Positions 33,906 through 46,269 of a DNA stretch of 64,000 nt are shown piece by piece. Under the pieces are notes generated by a model. The model was given only the letters and a program-made list of their open reading frames with translations, had not been told where the DNA came from and ran no database searches. This stretch comes from Camellia lanceoleosa. Its lineage: Eukaryota; Streptophyta; Magnoliopsida; Ericales; Theaceae. The DNA lies in assembly GCA_025200525.1 (NCBI GenBank), contig CM045762.1:82737893-82801892 (forward strand), read 5' to 3'. Numbering within the stretch: position 1 is the first letter of the stretch; every line of letters begins with the position of its first letter. The position numbers were made by a program, and so were the translations under genes.

Positions 33906-35577
33906 CAAAAAGACTTGAATTTACTCCAACAGGGGTGGATGGAATTTATGGCAAATTATGACTTCGAATTACACTATGATCCGAGAAAGGCCAATGTAGT
34001 GGCTGATGCCTTGACTCGAAAGTCTATGAATAGTGTGGCAAGTGTGGCCATTTGGGAATGGGATATGCTAGGCGATATCGACAAGTTTGATTTGTATTTG
34101 GGTGAGTCTAGCAAGGGTGCTACCTTGTTTACCTTGGTTGCTCAACCTACCTTGATTAGTAAGGTAATGGAGGCACAATAGGGGGACCGTGAGGTGGAGT
34201 CAATCCATGATAGAATTTCCAACGGGAAGGAAGAGAAGGGTTTGAACATCCACTCGGATCTGGGTATGCATTTTCTAGACTATTTGTTTATACCAGAATC
34301 TTATAGAGAGGAAGTACTTCAAGAGTTCTATCACTCACACCTTGCAGTACATCTGGGAGGCACCAAAATGTACCACGATCTTAGTTGCCAGATTTGATGG
34401 AGGGGTATGAAGCGGGATGTCGCCTTATTTGTATCGAAGTGCCTTACTGGTCAACAAGTGAAGGCCGAATACCCAAGACCAGCGGGTTTGATACAGCCCT
34501 TATCGATAGCTGAGTGAAAATAGGAGCATGTTACCATGGACTTTGTAGTTGGGCTTTCTAGAACCCAACGAGGCAATGATGTTGTTTGGGTGATTGTTGA
34601 TAGGTTGACTAAGTCTATACATTTCATTCCGATGTGCACTAGTGGCTCAGTTGAGCAATTGGCAGAGTTGTACATTAGAGAGATAGTTTGACTTCATGGG
34701 ATCCCTGTAACCATTGTATCAGATAGAGATCCTTGCTTTACAACCCAGTTGTCGCGAAGCCTTCAAGAGGCATTGGGAACTAAGTTGACCTTTAGCACCG
34801 CTTACCACCCTCAAACCAATGGGCAGTCGGAGCGTACCATTCAGATTTTGGAGGACATGCTTAGAGCTTGCGTCCTTGATTTCAAAAGGTCTTGGGAGAG
34901 ACATTTACCATTGATCCAGTTTACCTATAACAATAGTTATCAAGGTAGCATTGAGATGGCACCATTTGAGGCCTTGTATGGCTGACCTTGTAGATCACCG
35001 GTTTGTTGGGTCGAGGTGGATGATGCACCATTGTTGGGTCTAAAAATTGTTATAGAAACAACCGAGGAGGTTGTTCTTATTTGAAAGAGGTTAGTTATGG
35101 CCCAAAGCCGATAGAAGAGTTATGTCAATAAGAGGAGACGACCTTTGTCCTTCGAAGTTGGTGACCACGTGTTCCTTAAGATCTCACCTAGGTGGGGTTT
35201 GATGAGATTTGGCGAGAGTGGTAAATTGTCTCCAAGGTCCATTGGGCCTTTCGAGATATTGGAGCAAATTGGGGAGGTGGCATACCGGTTAGCCTTACCG
35301 CCACAATTTTCGGGGGTTCACAACATGTTCCATGTATCTATGCTTAGGAAGTATGCACCCAACCCTTCTCATGTCCTACATTGGGTTGAATTGGAGGTAG
35401 GATGCCTTTTACGAAGAGCGATTGGTGCAAATTTTAGACACCCGTGAGCAAGTGTTGGGAAGAAAGGCCATACTATTAGTAAAGGTGTTGTAGAGGCCCC
35501 ATGGGGTTCAGGAAGTGACTTGGGAACGGGAGGCGGAGGTCCGCTCCAAGTATCCAGATTTGTTTGAAGATGCATAG
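33906..35577 (+). pseudogene. Chromovirus fragment D: end of RNase H, integrase and chromodomain
   Basis: It begins DLNLLQQGWMEF...[18 protein letters not shown], the end of RNase H. The integrase zinc region keeps H and H (HSHLAVHLGGTKMYH) but has CLTGQQ where CLTCQQ is usual, so one cysteine is lost. D, D, E are readable in [16 protein letters not shown] and NGQSERTIQ. The end holds RSIGPFEILEQIGEVAYRL, FHVSMLRKYAP and a chromodomain-like GVQEVTWEREAEV. Many stops, several at TGA where CGA is expected (34689-34691, 34983-34985). No 5' part is present. Confidence 0.85.
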
Positions 35578-35911
35578 TTGTTTTAATTTGTAATATTCCC
35601 CAAGTGTTAGAGGGAAATGTATTAAAAGTTGTTAACCATGGTTGTTACATGTATTGTAATTTTAAGGCATGAGATTACTATAAATTGCCATTATTGTTCT
35701 TATAGAGTTTCATGCTTATGTTGTATCACGAACCGTTGTTGTTAACGTTGTGACTTAGGCACTTGGAAACCATGTTGATAACGCTGAACTTTGATTGAGA
35801 ATTGATATTGTGATTTGCAATTCTGATAGCGTGGTTTTGATTGCTTGTAGCCCTTTTGTTTGGGGTAGTTGGATTTAATTTTGGGGATGAAATATCCTAT
35901 TGTGGGGAGGT
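35578..35911 (+). other. 3' untranslated region of fragment D
   Basis: Non-coding, T-rich. It ends in a weak purine tract TGTGGGGAGG (35901-35910) just before the LTR start. Confidence 0.5.
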
Positions 35912-36430
35912 TGTGATGACCAGGTACGTAATTCGCCTCATCCTCTTCGAGATAGGTTGGGTTTACTCTTGCTAGAGTGGCGAGTATTAATGTAAGATCT
36001 TGTCAACTGTTGGGTACATTATTTTTAAAAACTTTCTCTCAAAATCCTTGTTCTTATTTATTTTAATTCTGAGTCTCACCTATTTCGAAAGGTGCAAGGT
36101 TGGATCCGGGGTGTGGCGGGTTGAGTTGGTATTTTTTTGATTGGGAGCAGGGCCGCATGTGTGGGGGTTTGGCCCACAAGTACAGAAGAGAGCCCGCCCG
36201 CGCGGTGAGGTGGGGAAAATTCTGGGTTGGTTACTGCATTATATGCACAAGTAGAATGAGGTGCGGGGATGGATGTTGCACGTGCGGGAGTGAGAGCTGC
36301 ACGTGCGGGAAAGAGTGCCGCACATGCGGGAATGGGTGCCACATGTGCGGGAGTCCGCTGAATAAGAAAAGCAGCCTTTTTCTCTCTTCTTGGGTTGGGT
36401 GTATCTCACTTTTTACACCTCTCTCTCTCT
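35912..36430 (+). mobile_element. 3' LTR of fragment D, probably truncated
   Basis: It starts TGTGATGACC right after the purine tract. It contains a GC-rich array of four 21-bp units at 36277-36358. The right end is uncertain: by about 36430 the sequence is already CACTA-like coding on the other strand, and no clear CA end or duplication was found. The Cys-rich open frame across it (36100-36501) is produced by the 21-bp array. Confidence 0.6.
36277..36358. repeat. 21-bp repeat array with G-box cores
   Basis: Four units of about 21 bp around GCACGTGCGGGA. CACGTG is exact at 36279-36284 and 36300-36305 and decayed to CACATG-type in the last two units. Confidence 0.8.
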
Positions 36431-36660
36431 CTTGGGCATGCAAGTACCTTATGATAATCGAGGCCCAAGTCCCTAAGGAGTTTTCTAGTTGCATAAAATG
36501 ACTTTGGCATGGTTTCACCCTTTGGGAACACATCCTTCAAAAGCTCAAGCAACATCGTAAAAGACTTTTCACTCCATCCATTCTGGCACTTGATGTGCAA
36601 TAACTGAACAACAAATGCGAGCATTGAAAACTTTTGACACTTAGGATACAACTCTTTTTG
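36431..36660 (-). pseudogene. CACTA (En/Spm) TNP2-like transposase fragment
   Basis: The minus-strand frame reads YPKCQKFSMLAFVVQLLHIK, GWSEKSFTMLLELLKDVFP, MPKSFYATRKLLRDLGLDYH and KVLACP. This matches the N-terminal part of plant CACTA transposases, which have a K-x-x-x-GWSDKSF...LGLDY-x-K-x-x-ACP pattern. Only about 77 residues remain. It is bounded on the left by LTR D and on the right by the 3' LTR of element C. It may be the oldest layer here. Confidence 0.75.
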
Positions 36661-36665
36661 GGCCT

Positions 36666-39600
36666 TGTAGCATGACTTTTTGTGCTCCTTTCGGATACGA
36701 CTACCCCTGCAGTTCTGACTCCCGCGATTCTGAATCTGATCTCACAAGTGCAATGTGAAATAGATAAACACTAAAGAGTTCAAATCTGGCAAATCTTTTC
36801 GAAAATCGATTTTGAATCAAAATGCCAAAAATGGACTACTTTACCACATACAGAGTCGGCAATATTTTTAGGAAATTTAAGAAATTCGAGACTCATGCCA
36901 AAGGCCATTTATCCGTGATCACCAATATTGTCTCGGCTCGGGAACTTAGGTACAAGAGGGGAAGGTCATGAATTGAGCACCCCACTCGCCCGATTAAAGA
37001 TCGGCCTCTACTAATCATGATGTGCTTCTTATTTACATTATATGCTCTTGTTCCAGTTATTAGGCTAACATTACTATGTGTTGCACACAAGTATAGACTA
37101 ATTTGCAAAAATTAGAACAATTTGATTTCATGTTTGTTTTCAAAATTGTTTCGAATATGTACCACTTCAAAAAGTGATCTCATATGTACATTACTCAAAA
37201 TTGTTCCAATTCAAGCAAGTATATCAATTAAGCACTTAGCCTCATGGCAAGCAAGGTAATCATGGTAACAATCACACACATCCGATGTGCCAAAGCAAAT
37301 AAAAGCTCACATAGTACTCCAAGGCAAGCCAAAACAAACAAAAGAGTTAGAAATCATGCGTGCTCCTAACTAATGCAACACATGCGATATGTAACTAATA
37401 CGCTTGGCTACTAATTATGACATGTAAATCAATTTGATAGCATGAGGTTTAAACAAGTATTCAACGAAGTCATAAACAACAACGCTTTGTTAGAATGATG
37501 AACTGAGCCTTGATGCATGCATGACAAGTGGATGCAAATAATGGAAATGCTAAAAGAAACATGATATTCTAAACTACCCATCATAAGCAAGTAAATAAAA
37601 GGGAGAAAGGCGTGGGATTGGAAGACATACACATTATTACAAGTTTGCCCTAGTGTAGGAGGGTCCGAATGAATGTCTTGGCTAATTAATTACTTAATTA
37701 ATTAACTATTACAATTCAAATGAAATAAATTAACTACACTAGCTAATTAACTAATTATTACAACAACAAATTTAACTAACTATTCTAGCAAATTAAATAA
37801 GTACAATACAAGACTAACTAGCTACTCTAACTAATTAGTTACAAGCCTGCTACTCTAAGTACAACATACTAATATTATAACATCATTTCAACGGATCCCG
37901 AGAATCGAGGGATGGCTCATGCATGGATGTGGATTTCCACCTGATAATACTTTTCGTATTCCTACCAGAAGGCCTCTGTTGCTCAATTAGAAAATTGCAC
38001 ATATTTTTCCACCTCAGCCTCTGCTCTGGTCTACTGTAAAAAGGACATTGCTTGCCTGGAACAAGTGGCCGGCAACCTAGAAGTAGTGGTTGGCCGGCCA
38101 CTAATATTGGCCCGCCGTCTAGTAAAAGTGGCTTGCCAGCCAGTAATGTTGGTTCTTCCCTGCAACAACAGAGAACAAACAGAGCACAAACCAGAGTATT
38201 CTCAGGGATGTTGGTTGGCCCTACCTCTCCTTATCAACAAACAAGTCAAAATGAGGGGTAGGCTTGATTTGCAAGCCATCAATCGACACAATTTCATTAT
38301 GTGATGACTTATGAACCAAGGGATACAATTTCAATAAATAGTAAGGAAAGACCCAAAAAACCTCCTCGCTATCATCGATTGATCAAGGGAAGTGGTTGAC
38401 CTTGGAAACTTGAACCATTTCATCACTAACAAGTATGAAACAACTCAAGTCTCCATGTGTTCAATTAACGTCCGATTGAACCCCAAATTACCTTATTATC
38501 TTGCTCCATTTTAGTCCAAGTTTGATTACTTCATTTTAATTACCTTCAATTCCTTAATTCATTTAGTCCAAAAAGGAAGATTAAGTCCTCTAATGGAAAG
38601 AAGTGTCAAACAAAGGGTTGTTTTAGGTATGAGAAAGATGTCATGCCGTTGGTAAATGAACATCCGAAGAGATTAAACCATTAAGCATAACGATCTTAAT
38701 CTAAAGCCTAAACAATCCATCAGTTGAAACTACTCTCACAGAGAATGAAAAATCAAGAAATGAGGGAGGTTGTAGAGATGCTTAGAGGTCAACACAAGTA
38801 TGGAAAGCAAAAAAAAAAACAAAGGTTATCAACTCAAATAGGTTGGTGGTTAAGGCCTAAACCACCAAGCCAATGAGGACCATTACACTACAAGCATACT
38901 ATACAAAGCATGAATGAAGATAACTCACAAAAAAAGGCCCTAAAACAGTTCAGAAAAGTGCTAGAATTAAGAAAAAAAAAAACAACTACAACAACTAGCT
39001 AAAATATTAAGGGATTAAAACTAGCACACAAGCCCAAGGAGGGAAGGCTAACCCCTCCACTTTTGGGACATCAAAACATGATTTTTGCCTCTAAAAAACC
39101 ACTGAAAATCAGTGGTAAAAAGCTCAAAAAAAGTTGATGAGAAGGTAGGAAACACAAGGGCAAAGGCCTTAGAAACAAGGTTCAAAGAAAGGTTATCAAC
39201 CGCTCTACCTTTAATGGCCTTAAACCACAAGTTTCAGCCCAAAAAGATAGGTTATGAAAAACTCAAAAATAGCAAGAAAAGATAGAAAAACAAGTAGTGT
39301 AGAGATGATACAAAAGCACTAGAATGTATACCTCTTAAAGATGAATGATCCTTTGAGTTACAAACCACTAATTCACACTCTCAAGTGCCTCAAGAGCTAA
39401 AATACAAGCTTAAATCACCTCAACAAGGAACTCTTTAGGTTTGGTTTAGAGTGTTTAGGCAAAGGTTATGTAAGTTGCAAGAGAGAGAGAGAGAGAGAGA
39501 TTTTCCAAAATTTTGTTCTCCAAAATTATCTAAATTCCAAAATTTTTCTAACCTCTCTATCAAAAGAGAGGGTCATCTATATATAGAAATATATGAGAGA

Positions 39601-39696
39601 CCCTCAAAAATATCCTTACAAACACAGCTGGAATGGTGCATGCATCTGTAAGGACAACTGACAGAAAATATCTAGTTTTTTGCACTAATGGTCGGC
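36666..39696 (-). mobile_element. 3' LTR of element C, left segment
   Basis: It begins TGTAGCATGACTTTTTGTGC on the plus strand and closely follows the LTRs of B at 39697 and 51937. TATA-like CTATATATAG lies at 39577-39587 and a GA run at 39480-39500. A GGCC cluster at 38065-38150 lies in the downstream half. It is cut by element B at 39696 and resumes after 59105. Confidence 0.85.
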
Positions 39697-42600
39697 TGTA
39701 GCTCAACTTTTTGTGCTCCTTTTGGATACGACTTGCCCTACAGTTCGGACTCCCATGGTTTTAAATCTGATTCCAGAAGTGCAATATGAAATAGATAAAC
39801 ACAAAAGACTCCAATTCCGACAAATCTTTTTGGAAAATCTTGAATCATAATGCCAAAAATGGTCTACTTTGCCAGATACATAGTCGCCACCTAAATATTT
39901 TTGGAAAATTTAGGAAACCCATGACTTGTGCCAAAGGCCACATGTCCATCATCACCAAGATTATCTCGGCTCAGGAACTTAGGTATGAGAGGTGAAGGTC
40001 ATGAATTGAGCACCCTGTTCGCCCGATCAAATATTGTCCTCTACTAATCATGATGTGAATCTTATTTACATTATATGCTCTTGTTCCAGTTATTAGGCTA
40101 ACATTACTATGTGATGCGCACACAAGTATAGACTAATTTGCAAAGATTGGAACACTTTAATTCATGTTTGTTTTAAAACTGTTTCGAATATGTATCACTT
40201 GAAAAAATGATCGTATATGTACATTACTCAAATTATTCCAATTTAAGCAATTAGCATCCATCCACATGCAATCAAGAGTTATATCAGTTAAGCAATTAGC
40301 CTCATGGCAAGCATGCTAGACATGACAACAAGCACACTCGTGCAAGATGCTAAAGCAAAAAAGTGCTCACCCAGTACTCCGAGGCAAGCCAAAGGAAACA
40401 AAAGAGTTAGAAAACATGCGTGCTCTTAACTAATACAACATGACTAATACAACACATGCGATATGTAATTAATAAGCTCGACTACTAATTGTGACATGTG
40501 AATCAATTTGATAGCATGCGTTTAAACACGTATTTAATGAAGTAATAAACGACAATGCTTGTTAGAATAATGAACTGAGCCTCGATGCATGCAAGACTAG
40601 CTGATGCAAATCATGGACTATGCTAAAATAAACATGATGTTCTAAACTATCCATCGTAAGCAGACAAATAAAAGGAAGAAAGACATGGGGTTGGAAGACG
40701 TACACATTATTACGAGTTTTTTCCTTCGCGCATGAGGGTCTAAATGAGTTCCTAGCTAATTACTACGAATTAACTAACTATTACAAACTAAATGAAATAA
40801 ATTAACTACACTAGATAATTAATTAATTATTACAACACCGAATTTAACTAACTATTCTAACTAATTAAATAAGTACAACACAAGACTAACTAGCTACTCT
40901 AACGAATTAGTTACAAAGTTGCTACTTTAAGTAGAACATATTACTATTACAACATCACATTAACGGATCCCAAGAATCGAGGGATGGCTCATGCATGGGT
41001 GCGAATTTCCACCCGATAATTCTCTCCGTTTTGCTACCAAAATGCCTCTGTTTTGCAATTAGAAAATTGCATTGTTTTTCTACCATAGCCCCTACTCTGC
41101 TCTGCTAGAAGAAGGACACTGTCAGCTTAGAAAAAGTAGAAAACAACCCAGAAGTAGTACCAAGCCGGCCACTAATGTTGGTTCTTTTCTGCTGTAACAG
41201 AGAACAAACAGAGCACAAATAGAGCATTCTCAAGGGATGTATGTCCACCTTGTCTCTCCTTATCATCAAATAGCTCAAAGGAGAGATAGGCTCAATTCGC
41301 AAGCCATCAATCGGTGCAATTACATTGCATGATGACTTATGAATCAAGGGACACCATTTCAACAAATGATAAGAAAAGACCAACAAAACCTCCCCCTATC
41401 ATGGATTGATCAGGGGAAGTGGTTGACCTTGGAACCTAGATCCATTTTCATCACTAATAAGTATGAAATGACTTAAGAATCTGTGGGTTCAATTAATGTC
41501 CGATTGAACCCAAGTTGATTTTATTATCTTGCTCCATTTTATTTCAATGTTAATACTCTATTTCTCTACCTTTCCATCCGTTAATCATTTTAGTCCAAAA
41601 CGAGCATTAAGTCCACTAAAGGAGGGAAATGTCAAACAAAATGTTGTTTTAGGCATGAGAGAGACACCATACCGTTGGTAATGAACCCCTAAAGGGATTA
41701 AACCATTAAGCGCAATACATCTATCTCAAACTTAAAGAAGCAATTAGTTTGAAGCAACTCTCAAAGCAAAGTAAAAGCCAAGAAATGAGAGAGGTTGCAG
41801 AGATGCTTAGAGGTGAAAATAAGTCTGGAAAGCAAGAAATAAATGTTATCAACTCAAATAGGTTGGTAGTTAAGGCCTAAACCACCAAGCCTATGAGGAC
41901 CATTACACTACAAGCATACTATACAAAGCTTAAATGAAATAAAAACCTTAAAAAAGTCCCAAATTAGACTAAAATAGTGCTGGAATTAATGTAAAAAAGC
42001 TAAAAGAGCAAGCTAAAATAATGGAGAATGTAAGCTAGTAAACAAGCATAAGGAGGGGAGGCTAACCCCTCCATTTTTGGGACCTCAAAACGACATTTTT
42101 AGCCTCTGAAAATCTCTAAAAATTCGTGGTAAAAAGCTGAAAAAAATTTGAGAAAAGAATGGGAAACACAAGGGCAAAAGCTTAGAGAACATGGCTCAAA
42201 CAAGGGTGGTTAACCCTGCCACCTTTGGTAGCTTTAACCCACAAGTTTCAGCCTATAAAAACAATGTAAAATAGTTCAAAATCAACAAGAAAAGATGGAA
42301 AAACAAGTAGTGCAAAGATGCTCAAAATTATACCTCTTGAAGCAAGGTAACTCTTTTGTTAACAAACCCATAAGTTCTCACTCTCAAGGGCTGAAATTTG
42401 GACTCAATAATCTCAGCAAGTAGAGCTCCAATATTGGTTTATGAAGTGTTTGGGTAAGGTTTGTGTGTTGCAAGATATATGTATATAGAGAGAGATTTTA
42501 AAGAATTTGGCCATTTTGAATTTTTTGTAACCTAAAACCAAGAGGGTTGGCGAGGTATATATATAGAAAAACAGCCTCTCAGGTCGGAAATATCTATAGA

Positions 42601-43290
42601 GGAACAGCTGGAGCTTTTGGGGGACAGTTGGCAACAAATATCTACATTTTACACAAGTGGCCGGCAGGCCACTATTAGTGGGTGGCTGGCCACAAAAATC
42701 TACTTCCACGCCCGACTTCAAATGGGCATATCTCCCTTATCCGGACTAGGTTTTAGGTCATTCTGGAATCAAAATTGAAGCTCCAAAAGTTTACTTTCCA
42801 ATGTTGGTGGCCTCACATCTAAATTTTATGTGTGAAAAGAGTTATGCCTATTTTAGTGAAGGCTATTCAATTCTATCCTAACAGATTGATACCCAACTTC
42901 TACCCCAACTAGTTTTCTTCCCTCCCTTCCTATTTCATTCAACTCTAAACCTCTAAATAAGATGTTTTAAAATATTTTTCAAAGATTTCATCACTCTTCC
43001 ATTTATTTCCACTTTGTCCTTACTCGGTTTACCGGAAAGTGCAATTTTTAATGAAATGCGAGCCTCGGAACATCGTAGAAACATTTTCAAAAATATTTTG
43101 AAAGAGTGGGTTTTTAAGGTCTAAAATAGTTTTGGTCAAAATAGTTTTGGTTCAAAATGGGGTGTAAGGTTGGGATTTAGAAGCTCTTCTTGCTGAAGAA
43201 ATCGAACATTTGTACAACGTAACTTTCATCATCGAGCGATTAACTTGAGGTGCCCAAGTCTTAAGGGTGGTCAAAAATGAGGTGTCTACA
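39697..43290 (-). mobile_element. 3' LTR of element B
   Basis: Plus-strand ends are TGTAGCTCAAC and GAGGTGTCTACA, about 3.59 kb. The minus-strand promoter has a GGCC cluster at 42656-42702, TATATATA at 42556-42565 and a GA run near 42484-42496. It is the subfamily without the G-box palindrome. Confidence 0.9.
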
Positions 43291-43303
43291 GTTGCCCCTC
43301 TTT
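43291..43303 (-). other. Polypurine tract of element B
   Basis: On the minus strand AAAGAGGGGCAAC abuts the 3' LTR. The same tract abuts the LTR of C at 59358-59370. Confidence 0.75.
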
Positions 43304-44894
43304 GACAAAGCTCGAAGTCTTGAGATGACCTGAGTGAATGTCAAAGCTCGAAGACGACCCATTTTGACAAGGCCGTAAGACTTTGGCAAACAAACAAAAT
43401 GCAGATGTAGTTGGTTAAACCGGAGGGTTGCCTACATATCCCTTTGCAAGGAATCAAACTAGAGAAATTCAGGGAAAGAATGGAAAATGATAAACAATGC
43501 AATGCAATAATCAAACCACAAGCAGTGCAAAACACACGAATACCACGAAGGAATGGGAATGCAAAATCAAACTACTTTTTATATAGAAAAGAAGTGGGCA
43601 TAGCCGAGCGATGCCTAACACAAGCTAAGTGCCTACATCCTCAATACTAGCCTCAGTGCGACATGGATGCTTACACATAACATAACCATGTTTCAACGTG
43701 AAAAGGGTTCCAACTCATGCAAAACTATGTATTTTGTAGAAAGAGAAAGAGTGCAAGTAATTGGGTGGTATGATATAAGTGAGGAATGATCAGCTGGGAA
43801 AAGATAATGATCCTAAATCTTGAATTCAACAAAACAAAGTACAATGCAATGGATGAAGTGAATAAGGCGCAGGTCGAAACACATTTTACCTAGGAAAGGC
43901 ATGGACACAAAACAGACCACGTCTAACATAGAAAAGGTGTTGACACCCTTAATACTGGCCTCAATGCAGCATGTGTACTTATACATGACAAAACTATGTT
44001 TCGACGAGGGAAAGGTGTGGGCACATGCCAAACTAAGCTTAACATAGAAAGGATGTAGGTGATAAAATGGATAGTGCAATAAATGCATGCAATGAATTTT
44101 ATATGCAATGTGATAGAAGTACTAGATAATAATGAATATGATGTAGCAGTTAGGAAGTGGTGCCTTACAAAGTACCTGGCAGGGGCAATTGGAGATGAAT
44201 CACCTCATGCTGCTGGGGATCTTTGGCTTCTTCTTGGTTACGCTTCCAAACCATAGGTACTACTTTTCTCGCTCGCTATGTTTGCAACTTTCCCTAGTCT
44301 CCAACAGGGTGACAAACTAGGTTAATTCAGTATCCAAAATTAAGGCGCATACAAGCTACCTCAACCTATGGGGCTGTCATATAGATTTCAAGCTGAGGAT
44401 ACACCCCTAGGTATTCAAACCAGACTTCAGTCTCAAAAATTCCGAACCTTTGCGTTCTAGGCCTCAGCTATTCAAACTCTAGTTTCTACAGTCTCAGTTG
44501 ATCTCTTAGGAATTCATTGCAAACACAGTCAGGTGGCTATACCAGACCATTGGAAGTCGTTCGGGCACGTCAAACACCAAATGAATTGCACCTTTAGAGG
44601 ATTTAAGGTCTCCTGGACCTAGTGAGTGCACATGACAATGCGGGTGAGGTGAATGTACAAAATAGTGCGATGCAGATAGAATGCACAAAACAGTGCAATG
44701 TACGTTGCACAAGACAGTGCGATACTGGTGCTCAAGACAGTGTGATATAGGGTGAATGCACAAAATAGTGTTATACTAAGTGCACAAAATAGTGTGATAC
44801 AAGGTGCACAGGATAGTGCGATTGACAATATAGTAGATGAATAGGGTGACATACTCCAACCACATTGGAATCGTGAGAGAAGGAAGAACAAATC
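43304..44894. repeat. Hypervariable 3' untranslated region of B
   Basis: No gene is seen. A block at 43629-43700 is partly repeated at 43940-44010 (shared phrases CAATACTAGCCTCA / AATACTGGCCTCA and CATGTTTC / TATGTTTCGACG). Positions 44640-44830 hold many loose copies of GCACAAAATAGTG. The start (43304-43480) is conserved with element C at 59371-59530. Confidence 0.7.
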
Positions 44895-45340
44895 CCAAAC
44901 ATGCTGAAATCATGTGAGGAAATGAACACTCTAACCATGCAAAAATCGTGAGAAGAGGTCCTACCGTTCAGGGTCGAGCCTCACGCATCCTGAGATAATT
45001 TCCAAACACGCTAAAATTGTGTGAGGAAAGGGACACTCATACCACGCTAAAATTGTGAGAAGAGGTCCTGAGAAAACCATTCAGGGTTACATTCCATGCG
45101 TCTTGAGATAAATTCCAAACACGTTGAAATCATGTGAGGAAAAGAACACTCAAACCACGCTGAAATCGTGAGAAAAGGTCCTGAGAAAACCACTCAGGGT
45201 CACGTTCCATGCGTCTTAAGATAAATTCCAAACACGCTGAAATCGTGTGAGGAAAGGAACACTCAAACCGCGCTGAAATCATGAGAAAAGGTCCTGAGAA
45301 AATCGCTCAGGGTCACGTTGTACGGGTCCTAAGATACTCT
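44895..45340. repeat. 113-bp tandem repeat, four units
   Basis: Units start at 44895, 45002, 45115 and 45228; the first is 107 bp and the others 113 bp. Each begins CCAAACACGCTGAAAT and contains two related halves, one with GTGTGAGGAAAGG and one with GTGAGAAAAGGTCCTGAG. A partial unit follows. Related 71-bp units lie in element C at 59725. Confidence 0.92.
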
Positions 45341-46269
45341 AATCACGCTAAAACCGTGAAAAGAGAAAAACCGCTTAGGGTCATGCTCCACACACCCCGA
45401 GATAAAAAAATATATATTAAAAAAAAACAAAAACACTTAGGAGCACGTCTAATGCGTCCTGAGAAAAGCCCTGGGGGACAATGATCCTAAATGTTGCTCA
45501 GCGTAAAAGGATAAATGATACAAGATAACACAACATGAAAATAAATGCAATAAGTGAGATGATATGATACATGTTACAAGCAATGTAGTGCATGATGTTT
45601 AGAGAATGCAATAAACAAACAAAGTAGTGATTTAGAAAGCACCTCATGGGGCGAGTGGTGATGAATCACTCTACTCTGACAAGGATCTCCTTCTTGTGTT
45701 CTTTGAACTCTTACCTTCAACTTGCAGTTCAAAGGTCCTCAAATACTAGCAAGGGGTAACATCTACATGTAGAGGCCACGGATGCAGCTTTGATCGCCAT
45801 TCTAACTTGAAGCAAGCTTGAACTCGGGGTTGAGGTACACTCATACTCCAGAGAAATGGCAAGGCCTGAAAATGTGCATCTGGAACGCAATCTCTGAATT
45901 TGCTGAAGTTGAAACACACTAAGATGCTCCAAATTTTCCATCTTTTATTTTGCTCTGCAGTCCGGAACCTATATATCTTCAGATAGGTCCTTGTTTTATT
46001 ACTTTCTCTTTTGACTTGGGTTAGACCCTGCAGTTTTATAAAAGAACAAATCCTATTTTGCAGATCATGTTGAGCATAGCACGACACTCTGACCACAAAA
46101 CGATTTATTTTTGCAAACCGAGAATGAGTTCTTAATCGGGTATTGAGCCTATGACCGACCACAGTGCACCACAACTCAACAAAGGAAACACAAGGTAAGA
46201 ACAGCACAACTATTGACACTCATCGAGATCAAAACGACTCAAAACAAGAATCAAAACAAACAAAACCGC
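45341..46269. other. Non-coding interior of B between repeats and antisense gene stub
   Basis: No conserved protein is seen. The segment near 45630-45700 (GGTGATGAATCACTC...GGATCTCCTTCTTG) resembles 44170-44240, indicating an old duplication. The 45746-46219 minus-strand open frame has no recognised domain. Confidence 0.45.

Noticed and set aside
36100..36501. Cys-rich 133-residue protein (repeated C-T-C-G-type pattern) as a secreted peptide or metallothionein
   Set aside because: The pattern comes from translating the 21-bp GC-rich LTR array, a multiple of three, and it has no gene context.
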